Positions 12,243-24,579 of a DNA stretch of 64,000 nucleotides are shown one piece after another (positions within the stretch are counted from its first letter, which is position 1; each line of letters begins with the position of its first letter). Made by a program: the position numbers and the translations under genes. The stretch comes from Allantophomopsis cytisporea (taxonomy: Eukaryota; Ascomycota; Leotiomycetes; Phacidiales; Phacidiaceae): the NCBI GenBank assembly GCA_024752435.1, contig CP103027.1:868001-932000 (forward strand), read 5' to 3'. A model generated the notes under the pieces. It did not search any database. It was given only the letters and a program-made list of their open reading frames with translations, and was not told the origin of the DNA.

Positions 12243-12834
12243 TTTGGTGGTTGTTGTGAATGGAAAGTGAGAGTTGTAAATATTGGTGGTAGTGACTGAG
12301 GTCCAAACGATGAAAGATGTTGCGGGGTTGGTGATAATTTAGTTGAATGAAACCAGGACTTCAACGTGGACTGGTATGTTGTGTATAAAATTGAGAGCGT
12401 GATAATGTGTCCCTTGCCTGTGTAAGCAATGCTTTAATTCAATTGCTTATATTTTGAATGTAATTTGAGAGTTGGTCGTGTCGTTTTTTGTCTTTTTCCG
12501 TTGGCGCGATTGACGTGGATGAGAAAAGGCTTATGTGCTGCAGGTCGAGTCTAAATAAAGACAAGGCAGGAATGAAGTGGGTAAAAGTAAGAGTAAGAGT
12601 GAGAAGTAGTATGAGAAAAGTAAACGATTTGATGTAGGGGGAAGACCTCGGAGTTGATATATAAGAAGAGATGAGAAATGAGGTAAGCTGTTCACTGCAA
12701 GATGGTGATTGTATAGAGGTTCATTCGAGTTGACACAATGAATAACGAATGAGAGAGTGAGGTTGTAAATAGCATCTGAAGGATTCTTTAATATTCGGAT
12801 GACCGGGGAGGAGGAGGAGGAGGAGAAGGAGAAA

Positions 12835-12840
12835 GTAGTG

Positions 12841-12877
<37 letters not shown>
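12835..12877. repeat. (GTA)n microsatellite
   Basis: From 12841 to 12877 the trinucleotide GTA repeats about twelve times without interruption, preceded by an imperfect unit and a purine-rich (GGA)n stretch at 12806-12830. Translated on the minus strand it gives a run of threonines. Confidence 0.9.
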
Positions 12878-13089
12878 AAGTCGAGTCAGAGAAGAGGAGG
12901 AAGAGGAAGAGATAAACAATGAGGAAGAGCGTGAATGATATAAAATGGCGCACAGATGATGAGATAGATGAAAGTAGACAAGTGGATGAATGATAGTTTC
13001 AATGGATGTACGAAGTAGTAGATTGTGTAGGGAAGTACCTTATTTATTCATTCACTCCATCTTTCTTATGTGAAGGGTGTGGTACCTGG

Positions 13090-13139
13090 TGGAGGAGGAG
13101 GTGGTGATGGTGGAGGTGGAGGTGGAGGTGGAGGTGGTA
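13090..13139. repeat. (GGAGGT)n-type simple repeat
   Basis: A G-rich tract made of GGAGGA and then GGTGGA units, on the plus strand. Runs of GG at regular spacing could in principle form a quadruplex. Confidence 0.8.
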
Positions 13140-13202
13140 GCACCAAAAAAGAACGCAGGCGCTAAACCCAAATCATGTGAGTTTCCAGGTTTGTATGTTC
13201 CA

Positions 13203-13267
13203 GATTCGACACTTCGACACTTCGACCTCTTGGACTCTTGGACTCTTGGACTCTTGGACACTTCGAC
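13203..13267. repeat. Tandem repeat of TTCGACAC- and TTGGACTC-like units
   Basis: Two to three 8-nt units close to TTCGACAC are followed by four units of TTGGACTC and then TTCGAC again. It is a small mixed minisatellite. Confidence 0.8.
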
Positions 13268-13729
13268 TCTCTCTCTTCACCCCCCCCAACAAGACCAAGA
13301 CCCACGGCCCCTCTTCATGTGCTTCAAGGGTCCCGCATCTTTGTTATGGCCACATGTAAGGTACACTGAGGATGTATGTAGGTACATACGTACATTGACT
13401 GATATTGGCCAATTCTTACTGGATACTACTACTCTGCTCTAATTAGTACGAACGGGTATAGTTGTACGAACAGCCAGCCTCATCTTTCATTCATTGACCT
13501 TACGACTGACTTACCCCCTTTGCAGTGCCCTATGGCTTGATTCACTTTCCACTTCACTCTCTTTTGTTCTTTGACTTTGTTTCCAGCTGGAATACAATCA
13601 AATTCACTCTTGCACGATCCTATTTACATACATACTGCGGAAGTAATTCTAGCTGAAATAGACGCTCGATTCACACTTTGACGAGACTTACTAAGACCCA
13701 CTCGACGCACCTTCACCCCCCTTCATCCT

Positions 13730-13790
13730 CGCCCTCGCCCTCGCCCTCGCCCTCGCCCTCACCCTCATCCTCACCCTCACTCTCACCCGG
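13730..13790. repeat. (CTCGCC)n hexanucleotide repeat
   Basis: Five perfect CTCGCC units are followed by degenerate CTCACC and CTCATCC units. No gene frame depends on it. Confidence 0.85.
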
Positions 13791-14453
13791 TACCACTCTA
13801 CTGTTGCCAAGCAATCACACTACAACAATTAAGCATTTTACGCACTGCACTTTGGACGGACTAACTATTTATCTAACTCGAAATGTTACCCCAGGTGGTG
13901 GTGAATGTGGATATTGGATCATACATACCTGCCGCCGTCTACATGCTTACTTCTATTACTTTTACCCATTTTATCCGACATATAATATGGATGGATATAT
14001 GTAATACTCCGGACCAACTCTACGCAGCTTATTGTATCCTATTTTCCTTATTATCATTTTTCTTATCATCATTGTTATTATCCGTCTTCTATTATTAATC
14101 AATTAATGGATACAGATGAGCATCGTATGCATTCAAACTCGATCGGTACTGTGCCTTACAATGCAAGGGATACCCAGCGTTCGTCACAGAACTTACACGC
14201 CTGATCGCTTTCTCTTACTCTGACTTTAATTCCAACTCTACTCCTTCTCCCCCTCTCAACTCCATTTCTACTCATGATTCTCACGCCTGTTGAGAGCATC
14301 AATTCCTAATAGACTCCTAGTAATCTTGCATATTTGATATCTCAATCCTCACCTACTTCTCATTCCCTTGATGAACTGCAAGTTCACTCGGATCTCACCC
14401 AGATAACCCCCATGTATATTCTTCAACTACTGTGTACATCAAACTCTTCACCC

Positions 14454-14862
14454 TTAATTCTCCACCTTCACATCCATCCCAAGAATCGACTTGGCGTCTC
14501 GTGCCTCAAGTGCCGCTTCATTCAGTGTCCATGCGTCAAAGTCTTTGCACCACCGGTATGTGACTCCTTGCGGGACCTCACCTCTCCGTAGTCTCGTGAA
14601 ATCATGACTACCAGTAATCACAAAGTCTCCGAAATACCCACCAGATTTACCACTACAGAAGAAGAAGAATAAAATCCAATTAACCTCATGATTCTCATTC
14701 TTGATTTCTCCTTTCCAACGAGAGAGAAAATAAAAAAGGCTACCCTTCATATCCAATCTACCCTCCTCTCCTTGTCGTGACAACAAAGCGAAAAAGAAGC
14801 AAAAACCAATCCCGTATGATATCTCCACGATCAGTCCAATCGCGAATCTAGAGCAGCGAACC
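14454..14862 (-). other. Doubtful coding segment with a membrane-like stretch
   Basis: The minus strand has an open frame ending at TAA (14454-14456). It includes a hydrophobic part (FAIGLIVEISYGIGFCFFFA) and a soluble tail (GGYFGDFVITGSHDFTRL, ending GMDVKVEN) that reads like real protein. The middle part comes from pyrimidine tracts and may be an intron, but no donor and acceptor keep phase. Another protein-like frame lies just upstream at 14881-15066. This may be the end of a small membrane protein gene or a relic. I do not recognise a family. Confidence 0.3.
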
Positions 14863-15185
14863 TAGAGCCCCGAGCGCTGATTAAATCTGCAAATTTGCAA
14901 AAGCTTCTCTCAGCCCTCCCCCCCAAAAAGTCTGCACCAGCATCAACAGCACCAAAATCCCGCTCGTATTCCCAATTTCGCAACTAAGTTCAGTTGCTCC
15001 GTAATCGACCTCACGGCTGCACCGCCTCTCAGGTACTCTACGCAGGACGCTCCCGATCTCCATAAAACTATAGGCATCCTAAAGTGAAGTTTACGTGAAG
15101 GTTGGGGGGGTTGCTTCGGTACGCGCTCCCAGAGGCTTTGACGCATTGAGCATCACTCACTCATTTGACAGTGGGTAAAGTTTGT

Positions 15186-15206
15186 ACGCTGTACACAGTA
15201 CGCAGG
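15186..15206. repeat. 21-nt GTACGC-rich motif, copy 1
   Basis: The 21-mer here differs from that at 16010-16030 by a single base. Both contain CTGTAC and GTACGCAG, giving an imperfect palindrome. Confidence 0.6.
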
Positions 15207-16009
15207 TATTCACCATTCACTCCCACTTTAAAGTACTGAGAGGTCCCGCTCCTTACCTGAGATCGCTACCAGGAACCTTCACCTCAACTCATTGATGTCT
15301 CTCTCGTCGTATATCCTGCGTCTGTACAAATCAAGCCTTCAAGATGCCTGCTAGACCGCTTGTAGATTCCACTTTGAGGACAGGCCGAGACGATGTTTTA
15401 TACTTCATCATACGGAAAAATGTCTGCCTGCATTGAATTGGATGGATGAGTCTGCACATCACTTCGTATCGGCCTCTATTCCATTGTTGTCTCACTCGGT
15501 CGGCCCTCGGCTCAACACCTCATCTAGAATCTGAGTCGGCTGGATACCGAACCTTCACGGGAAGCTGGCAGTAGGCAGTAGGCAGTAGGCGCAGTAGGAA
15601 ACCTTTCTGGACCCAATACAACAATTTCGATGCTGTAGTAGCTACACTCCGTATTCTGCAGTATGCACCAAGTTGCCAACTCACAGCACCCGGTCACTCG
15701 AGCCTTTTATGGCTCATACTTGTCAATATTGAGTGACATTGCACCGTTCCATGAGCAAACCCGGTAACGCCAAGTGACAGGCGAAGGTGAGTTTTTTTTG
15801 TTTTTTTTGGTCTTTTGCCATTCATGCCCTTCATGTCACCATCGTGGCCGCGACGAATACGGTCCAACCCGTCTGGCAAGCTTATTTTTGTGCTTATCCT
15901 TCTGTCAGTGATCTACTGACTACCTTCGATTGGTATGTTGGGCTGATGATCTGTTCCATGAGGCTTGCTGAAGATTCTTGACTGCTGAAAGGAGCATTGA
16001 TGGTGGAGC

Positions 16010-16030
16010 ACGCTGTACGCAGTACGCAGG
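16010..16030. repeat. 21-nt GTACGC-rich motif, copy 2
   Basis: Near-identical to 15186-15206. A looser GTACGC-rich variant follows at about 16084-16106. Confidence 0.6.
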
Positions 16031-18705
16031 ACATGGCGGAGCACGTGGTGTGATATTGGCTGGAATGCTCTATGTACATACTGTGTACGCCCTGTACGCA
16101 ATACGCCTTGTAGTGATGCAAATAGCAAGCTGTTGGTTGGTGACATGGATTTTCATTTATTTAGAGAGTACATATGTGGGGTCTATTAGGCTTATTTTGA
16201 GAGACTTAATAATATGCTGGTGATATTTTTGACGAGGCGGATGGAAAGCGGTCATGAGAGATTCTTGAGGCTTTGAACGGCGCAGACTGCTTACCATCAA
16301 ACATTCATATTCTCATTGGTATATGAACTACAACATATTTCATGAGGACCCAGCTGAAAACCAAAGCTCCAATAGAATCAATTCTTGTCATCCAGCGTCT
16401 CGATCCTCATTGTCGTATGTTGTATTCTCATGTATACCCTAAAGCCACCGCCAGCACAAACCCAGCACCCTACGTAAAAATGCTATGATCCTCACCATCC
16501 CAGTGTGACTAGACACCCTGTTTACGGGGACTGACGGGCATCTCCACCCGTCCATTGACGCTGTCCTGGAGCAGGGTAATGTCGGTAGCATATTATGGAC
16601 CGTAGGGTCAAGCCGGAGCTTCCACCGAGCTTCGACCTTCGAGCTCCAAACATCAAGCTTCAAGCTCAAAGCCAAGCTCAAGTGTGCATATCAACCGAAG
16701 ACAAGACGAGACAAGATCATGGCGCATGCCTTGCCCTGCATACCATGCTGTGCCATAGTATGGTTTGCCGGAGCACAGATGAATTTCGGTGAATGACTTT
16801 GGTGGTTCTGTTGGTTGTGAACGGGGCTCAGCCCGTTGAAATGTCACAGATGAAGGGGACGTGCTTTACGAGATCGGTAAGACGATGGAATAGCAGCATA
16901 TGCAGTACTTGGTATGAAAAACTAGAGGACGGCGCTGTAACTACCGCTCTAGAGTATTCATCTATTTACATACATCGATATTTGCACTCAGGCAAAATTG
17001 GCCATCGGTTCTGCCCGCGCAGTCTGACTGTGCTGGATCTTGAACCCGGTGAATAGACAGCCATTGCGCGGTGAGAGGATTCGGTGATGGCTGCAGAGGA
17101 TCGAGGATGGAGGATGATGGGATGATCGATCATGGACGATATACGGTTGTCGTTTGGTACTGCTTGTCAACGGATAGCAAGACTCAGTACGGGGTAGGTA
17201 TAGACGACATGAGAAACGCCCAGTCGAACATGTTGGCGATCATTCAGGACGTCGGTGTGTATGAGTGCTACCTCGAGACTGGGGAAACCGTGAAGCTCCT
17301 ACAGAACAGTTTCTTATTGTGCGTTTGATCTGCGGAATCATGCATCTTGCATAAGGAGTGGTGGGCTTTTGGGAGGTAACAAGCATGAATTGTTGTCAAG
17401 GACTCTAAACTCCTCAAGTCGTACCGGAAGATAGCTAAAATGACATCCTGTTGAATCTCTTCAAAGCCATCAGTTTTGATGTGAGAGGCTGAGCAATATT
17501 TGATCTTCAGTGACATCCTAGTGACTTCAAGTCCAAAGATAATCATGTATTATGAAAGCCTCAACCAAACTCTATGAAGTTTGGACTGCGCGAATTATCA
17601 TCAGCGCCAATTTCACTAGAATTATCATCCGCCTTATCCCCTCCTTCAAAACGACGTTGCACAAGTCATGCAAGCGCCCTCATATCAATAAGATTGTACG
17701 AAACACGGCGAGATATGGATACAACTTCACCCCAGTAACGATCTCCCATCTCGTCAATACCTGCCAGGCTAATCATCGGAATATCAACATCACTGTGACA
17801 GGTGGTGACATTTTCCTCCGATGAAACACTTCTGACGGACTGCCAAGCAGTATGAAGGAGCTTTTTGCTACAGGATGCGGTATATCTGGAAACGTCGAGT
17901 ACACCCAAATCACAGCCCAATGTCTCTGACAAGTGGGAATAAGAAATGCTTTGGAAATAATTGAACATTTCAAGTGCACTGCCGTGACTGTTTTGCTACG
18001 AGCACGGCTAAGTAGCCGATGGGAGGCTCAGCGTGGTGGGGTGTCGAGGGTGCCGGGGAGCTATGATATCGTTTGGATGAGGTTGCTGATACTAACCTGC
18101 AATGATACTTTCTCTTCTAGGGGGACCCAGCTTGTGATTATTTGCCGACCTTGAAATATGAGGTATTGTGAGAGACAACTTTCTATCGATCCCCAAGTCA
18201 GTCATCCAGTACACTTTTTAAGATAGAATTCGTCTAGGAAATTGCGAAATCCTGAGACGTGAAGGGTTAAGAACCATGTCTCCTTTGAAGGTATAACTTC
18301 TGTAGAGGTCAATATTCGTGAGAGTGAACGGTGAAAGGGGCAGGTAGATCAAGGTAAGGTAAAATGAAGCATTCCGCCTGTAATTCAATGCTATACCAGT
18401 TAAATTCTCCAAGTATCATTCTATCAACGAAAAGACCCTATCGAGGTTCAATCTGCTGATCTCTGAATTTCAAGTTCCTGTTCCCTCCCATTCCTTTGAT
18501 CAGCCTTTCTCCAGTAGTTTGATGTTCTTACGTCGTTATCACAATGGCCATTTATCATCTGCAATAATGAAATTGGATCTCGCGCCTCAGGCATAAAGGC
18601 ATCCGGCATGTCGCGATAGTGACAATCATCATTAAGCTCTTTAGAAATTGACAATGTACAAAATTACTTGCACTCAATTCCCTCGATGAGGCTACTCGAT
18701 TCATC

Positions 18706-20185
18706 ATGGCGCCTTACCAGGCACCCTTGAGTTCAACACATCCCTCAGCATCCGCACCTCCATTGACGCGTAGCACCACTCTCCCAGCAGCTATCCCTCA
18801 ACATCATCCGATTGCGCCAGACCGAAATCATCTTGCGCCTGAAGATGCCATCTACGTGCATTCGCCCCCGCGAAGGCAGTCTGCTGCCGTGAACAAAGTC
18901 CAGCGAGATCTACGTGGAAACACTGTGGACGGAAGTTCTAGAGGGGCTAGGAGAGGGAGATATAAAGACAGGAATCAAAGTGGTAGCAGGAGAAAGGGAA
19001 CATGGAAGAAGTTACTCTGGGTGAAGCAATCCTGTGAGTATTGAATCTCAACATTCAAGAGGATTTGAACTGATTCTTCTAGATCCCGACAACTATACGG
19101 ATCAGGAAACTTTCCTCGAACACCTACAGAGAAACCCACGTCTCCTCCCATATGATTTCTGGCCTTTAGTTGCTGATTCCACGGTCATTGTCCAACATGT
19201 TTGCAGTGTTATTATCTTCATCGTTTGCTTCACTGCCATCTTCCAAGAACGAATTTCGCCGGTGGCCATTGTCACCTGGGGCTCCATTGGCACTGTTCTA
19301 GGCTGGCTTCTATGGGATTTCTGGATGGGACAAGAAGAAGCCGCGGCGGCAGTGAAAGAAGCACAAAGCACACCCCCAGCAGAGGAAGGAGTTAGTTCAG
19401 GAAGCAGCTCGAATTCTGTGAATGGAAGTCTACCGCCACCGTACATATCGTCAAGACACTCTCACAGCGCATCGGCATCGTCAATACATAGCAACAGCAG
19501 CACAAATGGCGGCAATGGTCATCCTATGCCATCAGCGCCAATAGCGCCATATTCCAACTACAGCCTCTACCCCAATCCGACCTCGACATTCAGTCCTCGC
19601 AATCAACAACGGCTCGCAACACTGAAGTCTAGCATCCTGATCTACTGCGCCCTACTCGGCCTCTCCCCTATTCTCAAATCCCTCACGCTGTCTACCTCTT
19701 CGGACAGCATCTGGGCTATGTCATTCTGGTTACTGGCCATCAATGTCTTCTTTTTCGACTACAGCAGCAGCCGCGCTGCAGTGCGTTTCCCGGCTTCACT
19801 CTCCACCAATGCCGCCCTCATGGCTTCCACAGTCCTAGCCTCACGTCTGCCTTCAACCGAGCACGTTTTCTCGCTCACTCTCTTCTCCATTGAAGTCTTC
19901 GGTCTCTTTCCTGTGTTTCGGAGACATCTACGTCATGTCTCGTGGAGACTTCACCTGTTATTGACTTTGCTCCTTGTTACAGGAGCCGGTGGTGGTGTTG
20001 GTGTGGTCGTTAGTGGTGGCGGGTGGAAAGCTGGTATTGTAGGGACGGTACTGGGTTGGATTGGGTGTGTGCTGGCAATGGGTGGCTGTAGTTGGTGGCT
20101 CATTGGGCTGCAGAGATACAAGAATGAGATTCATGGACCGTGGGATCCGGCTAGACCCATCATCAGAGGAAGTTGGGATTTTTAG
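18706..20185 (+). CDS. gpi2: GPI2/PIG-C, subunit of the GPI-GlcNAc transferase
   Basis: Two exons, 18706-19033 and 19083-20185, around a 49-nt GTGAGT...CTAG intron encode 476 residues. Residues 1-100 are disordered and Pro/Ser-rich. The GPI2 signature starts at the exon junction: KKLLWVKQS joined to YPDNYTDQETFL, then NPRLLPYDFWPL, with hydrophobic segments after it (VIVQHVCSVIIFIVCFTAIF and several more toward the C-terminus). A Ser/Asn-rich loop separates the first two membrane segments from the rest. The protein acts in the ER membrane in the first step of GPI anchor synthesis, transfer of GlcNAc to phosphatidylinositol, together with Gpi1, Gpi3, Gpi15, Gpi19 and Eri1. It converges with the annexin gene, with 322 bases between them. 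Confidence 0.92.
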
Positions 20186-20507
20186 ATATAATGATATAAT
20201 GGAAAACACATTCTATATGGCGTGCATTTTGAATTGTGGCGGGAAATCATGTAGAAGGGATCCTGAACTGCCTAGACTGTCTTGTAGGTATGCAAAAGTG
20301 CATCAGCTCGAACCTCTTGATGGTTGTTGTCATTCACTAGACTCAAATCCAGAAACAAAGAGCAGCACAATACCAATTCTCTTAAACGATCTTGAAACAT
20401 TAAGTCCCATAGATGCTTTTAGATAACCGAAACATCTAATAGTAAACCTAGCAAATCCACTGCTAATAAATGAAGCTTCTCAACCCTATGACCCAATCTC
20501 TAAGTCC
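20186..20507. other. Convergent intergenic gap between gpi2 and the annexin gene
   Basis: Shared 3' flank of two convergent genes. No further gene or repeat is seen. Confidence 0.5.
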
Positions 20508-22603
20508 TCAACTGACATAAACGACCTCATCCCCCATCCTTTTAACACAAATCCCTTGCATAAACTCTCCAAACTCCCCTACAGTAGCATCCCTCACTGC
20601 ATCAACGAGTTCAACGCCATACCTAGTTCTATATTCCCTTTTGACCTTTTCAAAATGTGGTCTATCCCAATGATACCTCACGAGTCTTGAAATGAGGAGC
20701 TCAGGGCGCGATCTATCGTGTTTGTGATGATGGGACGAGGACGAAGATGGGACTGCGGCTTTGATGGCCTGGTTGAGCAGAAGAGCATCTCGAACAGGTG
20801 AGTTTATGACGCCGTTAAGGATATGGGCTAGGAGCTCGCCCTGGTTTATGTTAGCTTTGAATCTGCAGACTGGTCTGGCCAACTTACGACTAAATTCCCG
20901 CTTTTCCTGAGCATGTCTCTTGTAAAGTTGGAGCCATAGTTCTGCTCGTATACACGCAGGCATTCTCTCAAGTGGCTATCGCTACGAACGACGATGATGT
21001 TGATCATTGCGCTCTCGCCGCCCCTCTCACTCTTGAGTGCCCTATGTAGAGTATGTACATCTTCATCAACTAAATCCCTTTCGATTCTACCGCTCCTACT
21101 TTCTTCCATACGCTTCTCGTCCAGCACCAACAGTACGGCTTTCTTGAACTTATCCTCCTTCAACTCCGTCTTCATGCACTTCGTTAGGCTGTCCCCGTAC
21201 TTTTTGTCCTTAAAACCATCTTTGATCTGCCCAATCTCGCTGTTTGTGCGTGCCATTAATGACTCTATCAACAGTTCGCGGTTGGACTTTTCGCCATGAT
21301 ACCAGAAATTTGCCCAGTAGGCTTCACTCTCCCACTGTCCAAGTGCAGTAACGTAGCACGCCTTAGCGAGGTCTTTGTCTTCTTCTTTAAGGCGTAGCTT
21401 GATATGCTTGGCGATGTTGACGCCCTTCAAATTGTGTCCAGAACCGGTCTTAACAATCTTCTTATACTCTGTGCGCAGATCCAGCATCTGTGTGTGGGTT
21501 AGGGACGGTAGGATCTGAATCAGAGGACCCAAATCTGGGTATTTTCTCGAGGCTGACAAGGCACTAGCCAGAGTTTGCGCATCATCAGATGGATCATGGA
21601 AGCGCGCGTGGCGGGATGTAGAGGTTCGAGGGGATAGCGGCTCAAGCATGTCAACTGAAGAATTGGAATGGGCTGGTAGCAGTAATGGAGATGGCATGGG
21701 TGAGATTGATTGATAAGTTCCATGATAGGCTTCCAGCAGAGGAGATGGTGGTGCCGAGGATAAGGAATGATGAGAGTCTTGTCCGTAAACTGAAAGTGTT
21801 GACATTCTTGGAGCAAGTCCTGGAGATGGGGGCGCTCGTCGACCTGGCTCGACAGTAAGGGTTTGTATCGATGTCGAAGGAGTTCTTGAGTGAGACTTGA
21901 TATCGGACTCGTATGATTGTGTATGATAAGTCGAGGGTCGAGTGTTGTAACTCTCACTGGTTTGATAGTAGTCATATTTCGGCTGCTCAATAAAGCTTGT
22001 ACCACTGCTGTGAGGGTTTTGAGGTGGTCCTTGGTTGTAGGTCGAAGATCCATATTGCTGCGTATTTCTTTGTGGTCCTACGTCTGATGGCCCATGGCCC
22101 ACATTGAAGCCCCCAGAAACATTCATAGAAAGACCTCGCCCATGACCAGGCCTATCATCTCCAATAGCGAATTTGGCATCGCTATAACCATATGTAGAAT
22201 TTTGCACAGGTCTGGGATCGTAGTTCCTAACTTTGTCCTCTGCATAATCTCTGCCATCAATCTTACCGTAAGCCAAATCGTTATCATGACGACCACCAGA
22301 CATCATATGGCCTCGACTAGCGCCCTTCCCATCATCGCGATAAGTAGAGTACTCTGAATCAACAGAATATTTTGGTTCCTCTCTCGTAGTTCGAATCGTC
22401 TCCTCATATCTTCGGTATATTTCCCTTTCATCCTCAGGATCAGCGAAAGTCCTTCGAGATGGTGAGGGATCACGATCGTAACCTTGACGACTGCGGGAAT
22501 GATCGCGGGATCGTTCATCGTCAGCGCGAGAACGGGATCTATCGCGACGGCCCGGCGACTTGGACCGGCTACGGAGATGAGAATCGTCGGGTCGGAGAGA
22601 CAT
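20508..22603 (-). CDS. Annexin-like protein with a long RS-rich N-terminal region
   Basis: Exon 1 is 22603-20888 and exon 2 is 20840-20508, with a 47-nt GTAAGT...CCAG intron between them in phase 0, giving 682 residues. The first 330 or so residues are disordered and begin with Arg/Ser repeats (RSRSKSPGRRDRSRSR) followed by Tyr/Gly/Ser-rich sequence. The C-terminal half has annexin repeats: a segment like the helix pattern LRTEYKKIV...GVNIAKHIK, and a last repeat with LRECLRVYEQNYGSNF and GELLAHILNGVIN. Annexins bind acidic phospholipids in a calcium-dependent way. Fungal ones often lack full calcium sites, which cannot be judged safely here. An upstream in-frame ATG at 22783 would add 60 residues of unlikely sequence, so MSLRPDDSH is chosen as the start. 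Confidence 0.85.
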
Positions 22604-23547
22604 ACTGGTGAGGTGATATGCGACACTCGAATATCGGGAGTTTTTTTTTGGGAATTCTTCTACGATGAGGGAAGTCGCAGAGTTACGAAACAATGTAAAT
22701 GTAGATTCCCGCGCGTGCAAAATCGACTTGACCAGCCATTTGGAGGAGGTTGGAGGCGGGATTATCAGCCCTTGGGTGTACATGCATGGTTAGGTGCATG
22801 TCATATCTCTCCCCCCACTGAAGGCCGCCGCTGTGACAGGGGGAATGTGTGAACATATATCCTATTTAGGTTCTCATTGGTCGCCTTGCTCATATTTCAG
22901 ACTTCTGTTGTCATGCAAATCATGTAGTAAGGCATGTACTCTGCGACTTGTCACAATAAGTATAAAGTAGAAATAAGGACAACGATGGATTGGGATCGGG
23001 ATCGGGAGACAACGAGGCTTGGACTGAACGTGTATCGTTATGATAGGCAATGGGAGAGTTTTCGGAATCATATGGAATCCAAAGAAAGGTGGTGAGAGGT
23101 TTGTCGTAGGTATATTGATGATAAAATAGGGACCAAAATCGCCGGCGATAGGTATTGGACCACTTCAAAATAGCTCTTGGGCCCGCAGAAACTCCGTGAT
23201 GCTGAATAAGTTCAAAAGTATCTGTAAGGCCCTCGATAACTGTAGAGCTCTCACTAGATATATGCCTGTCAAATGTTGTAGAGTTATTGATTCCTTTCCC
23301 AAATCTAAGTGTTCGTTCATTGTGGAAGATCAAGCACCACAGGCGAGTAAATCAAGCACTGACCCGTCATGCTTCCAACGCGCGGGGTACCAGTCTTACA
23401 CGACATGGTAAATAAGTGCTCGCTTCAGCTCATCGCATGTCAAATTGCACATCACATCACAGCACCATACAACGCATACAGCATCTCAAAGCGACAAATA
23501 CAGTTAACGGATGAAGAGCTATTGTATTGGATAACTGTTGAGCTGGA
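22604..23547. other. Intergenic, upstream of the annexin gene
   Basis: Contains the annexin promoter region (T-run at 22640-22650 just before its start) and the 3' flank of the next minus-strand gene. A 137-codon minus frame at 22920-23333 has no recognisable domain and is left out. Confidence 0.4.
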
Positions 23548-23982
23548 TCACTTGTCTGCAATAGGGACTTCCTTTCCAGTCGCGCCCTTGTACTGCTTCC
23601 TAATGAAATCCGAGATCTGCTCATCCTTTGCCTGTTCGATGGCTGACTCGTTGTCCTGTGGTCCCTGACCTAGGACGTATTGTTGGAAAGCATCGACACC
23701 TATGGGGGTCAATACTCAGATCCATCTGCTTTATAACAACAACCTCTGGTCTTAAAGGTGTGTGAAACGTTATCATTGACACTCACCTTTGTCAAGGTAA
23801 TCCTCATTCTTCTCACTCTCCTTTCCGCCTCCGGCAGCAGAGTTAAACTTGTCAGAGATGCTACTCATGAAGCCACCGCTTTCCTTTTGTTGTGAGGTGT
23901 TTTGAGTCTGAGTCTGAGTCTGAGTCTGATTCTGGGTCTCGCCCTCCTTGTTACCGCCTGTGAGGTTCTTTACGAAATCCAT
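23548..23982 (-). CDS. Small disordered conserved-type fungal protein
   Basis: Exon 1 (23982-23787) and exon 2 (23699-23548) flank an 87-nt intron (GTGAGT...CATAG) and give 115 residues. It starts MDFVKNLTGG, has a Gln/Thr tract encoded by GAGTCT repeats (about 23905-23935), then SSISDKFNSAAGGG. The last 45 residues (YLDKGVDAFQQYVLGQG through GKEVPIADK) look like short amphipathic helices. The phase match at AAA-G|GT and the smooth reading frame across the junction support the model. The composition suggests a small hydrophilic stress-type protein, but I cannot name a family. The repeat tract may vary in length between strains. Confidence 0.75.
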
Positions 23983-24579
23983 AATGTCGGTGAGTAGTAA
24001 ATGATTGAGTCGGTACGGATGCGAACTCGGTTGATGATGATTAAGTACTTGAGCAGGCTCTGTTGGAGATGTGTTTATGGAAAAAGGTCGAAATTGTCTG
24101 GATTCGGATCAAGAAACTGGATTCAAGACGTGGCTTATATATTGTATTCTCTATGGGCGAAGGATCGAGCTGCCAAGGCTGATATTCTTGGAAGTGACGG
24201 TCGACGGTTGATGTCATCCACTCCGCATCGCAACCACTATTCAAGCTCAGCCTCTAAATGCTTGGCAGCGGAGAAAAATATGGGGTGTCTGAGATCTATT
24301 AAAGCACAGCTTATTTTCTGAACCTTGTTTGACCGCTTGTTACTACTAGTTTGAGATATTGTAAGTCGTATATATGGCGAGTAGTATCTGAATAATTGCA
24401 GTATTATCATCGAGTTCTTCGTCATAAAATCCAACATGATTTAGATTTTCATAACATAATAAATAAGGAACTCCTTCAGAAGAGAAGGTAATTGTTTATC
24501 ATAGCACATTAAATCCCCCAACTCCGCAGTCCGTTCCAGTTCACTACCAAACCTCCGACCAATTCCAACCAGTATCAAA
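23983..24579. other. Intergenic, nothing recognised
   Basis: Promoter side of the small protein gene and 3' flank of the condensin gene. The short frames here have no protein-like features. Confidence 0.4.

Larger units (their letters stand above)
12243..18705. other. Long gene-poor, microsatellite-rich region
   Basis: About 6.5 kb without a confident gene. It holds several simple repeats between 12.8 and 13.8 kb (listed separately), one doubtful coding segment near 14.5-15.1 kb, and a 21-nt near-repeat at 15,186 and 16,010. The 140-codon minus frame at 12531-12953 is a translation of the (GTA)n tract and pyrimidine-rich DNA, not a credible protein. Confidence 0.5.

Noticed and set aside
12531..12953. 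140-codon minus-strand frame with a poly-Thr run
   Set aside because: It is a translation of the (GTA)n microsatellite and pyrimidine-rich DNA.
22603..22783. Upstream ATG extension of the annexin gene
   Set aside because: The added 60 residues have no protein-like character, and the inner start fits the RS-rich beginning better.
23905..23935. Possible CRISPR-like or minisatellite array
   Set aside because: It is a short GAGTCT repeat inside the coding sequence of the small disordered protein, without spacers.
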